Notes under the pieces: generated by a model | What the model was told of the DNA's origin: nothing | What the model saw: the letters and a program-made list of their open reading frames with translations, nothing else | Databases searched by the model: none | Made by a program: the position numbers and the translations under genes | In this document: positions 63,422 to 64,000 of the stretch, one piece after another | Numbering within the stretch: the first letter of the stretch is position 1 | Layout of the letters: each line of letters begins with the position of its first letter | From: Psychrobacillus sp. NEAU-3TGS | GTDB taxonomy: Bacteria; Bacillota; Bacilli; Bacillales_A; Planococcaceae | Assembly (NCBI RefSeq): GCF_029955155.1 | Contig: NZ_JAPNOZ010000005.1 | Span: forward strand, 62,001-126,000 | Length of the DNA stretch: 64,000 nucleotides | Reading direction: 5' to 3'

Positions 63422-64000
63422 TCAATATTGGCAGTTACAGTTACCAAATATATGTTGTTGCACCCACTTATCGGTATGGCCACTCTGGTTTTCCACTTGA
63501 ACAAGCGGTTGCACCGTAAACGGCTCCCCTCTTAATACAGCTGTTGATACAAAAGAAGGATTCTCTATACTTAACACTTGTTTACCATTAATAGTCTTCT
63601 TTAATATTTCTAATTCGGCAATTCCACCGACATTTGTGTTCTCTTTTTTTTGTGCAGAAAAGAAGTTTCCAAGTGAATAAAACACATGCGCTCTGTGGCC
63701 ACTACTTGTTGTGATCAATTCATATGGCTGAATCACATGTGGATGATGTCCGAAAATAATATCTGCTCCTGCATCTGCAATTACATTTGCAAGTCTTTTT
63801 TGTTCCCCGTTAGGTTCCAATTCATACTCTGTCCCCCAATGTATGCTGACTACAACAAAATCTACTTTGCGCTTTAAAGCGAGTATATCCTCTTTGATTC
63901 GCTCTTCATCGATACGGTTAACTAAATAATCCTTTCCACTAGGTGTTTGATGACCATTCGTCCCGTAAGTATAGCCGAGAAATCCAAAGTCAATATTATC
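63422..64000 (-). CDS. capA: CapA-family (PGA_cap, metallophosphatase-like) protein, 5' end outside window
   Basis: Last 192 codons or so are present, open to the right edge. VVSIHWGTEYELEPNG and GADIIFGHHPHVIQPYEL are the conserved metal-site motifs of the CapA/PgsA family; LGNFFSAQK follows. In capsule operons CapA helps export or anchor poly-gamma-glutamate; standalone members have unclear roles. No other cap gene is visible. Confidence 0.9.
   Translation of the reverse strand, partial: DNIDFGFLGYTYGTNGHQTPSGKDYLVNRIDEERIKEDILALKRKVDFVVVSIHWGTEYELEPNGEQKRLANVIADAGADIIFGHHPHVIQPYELITTSSGHRAHVFYSLGNFFSAQKKENTNVGGIAELEILKKTINGKQVLSIENPSFVSTAVLRGEPFTVQPLVQVENQSGHTDKWVQQHIFGNCNCQY

Noticed and set aside
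63373-63500. C-terminal extension of the LysR protein
   Set aside because: It reads through a terminator hairpin after a nine-A run and is Cys/Trp-rich, unlike the family; a base error explains it.

Overview
This AT-rich window looks like chromosome from a spore-forming, low-GC Gram-positive, probably Bacillaceae/Planococcaceae (Psychrobacillus, Lysinibacillus or Sporosarcina type). The evidence is the ctsR-mcsA-mcsB-clpC order, a complete dpp-ykf operon in Bacillus subtilis order, a CotD-like spore coat protein, an RsbR-type stressosome protein and an S-box riboswitch. The genus is an inference from gene content. There are no rRNA or tRNA genes, insertion sequences, prophage or CRISPR array.

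Layout: 1-3.2 kb, class III heat-shock operon (ctsR, mcsA, mcsB, clpC; minus strand) with a CtsR box. 3.2-4.9 kb, an RsgA-type GTPase gene behind a leader peptide, pause hairpin, terminator and antiterminator. 4.9-14.4 kb, the dppABCDE-ykfABCD operon for uptake and breakdown of peptides, including muropeptides. 14.5-17.1 kb, cotD-like gene, a repeat-rich intergenic region and a MetE-like methyltransferase under a SAM-I riboswitch. 17.3-40 kb, mostly single housekeeping genes: BCCT transporter, CorA, RtcB, RluF, an ArsR/SRPBCC pair, a MurE-like ligase, RsbR, AlaX, a MarR/MFS pair, Cu/Zn SOD, a CAP protein, AlkD, nitroreductase and a DUF1646 transporter. 40-46 kb, aldehyde dehydrogenase/DUF779, a repeat-filled gap, then an Rrf2 regulator with a flavin oxidoreductase pair. 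46-53 kb, CoA transferase, LytTR regulator, Trm11-like methyltransferase, serine hydrolase, AraC regulator and MFS. 53-58 kb, a cobalamin riboswitch over a tiny ORF and a manganese/zinc ABC operon with paired operators. 58-64 kb, a Tet(M)-like ribosomal GTPase, SRPBCC protein, methyltransferase, YeiH/LysR pair and a partial CapA.

The most interesting signal is the leader upstream of the RsgA-like gene. It combines a consensus promoter, a 21-codon ORF with strong Shine-Dalgarno site, a pause-type hairpin and a 13-bp terminator. A segment inside the leader ORF is complementary to the terminator's ascending arm and loop. That is the architecture of ribosome-stalling attenuation. Other notable items are a cobalamin riboswitch with no recognisable B12 gene, a 21-bp repeat family at two loci, matched dyads at an Rrf2 regulator and its likely target, and twin operators on the metal transporter.

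Caution: four genes (mcsB, dppE, a beta-lactamase-like gene, a LysR gene) are each broken by one missing base in a short homopolymer. This pattern suggests sequencing error rather than gene decay.
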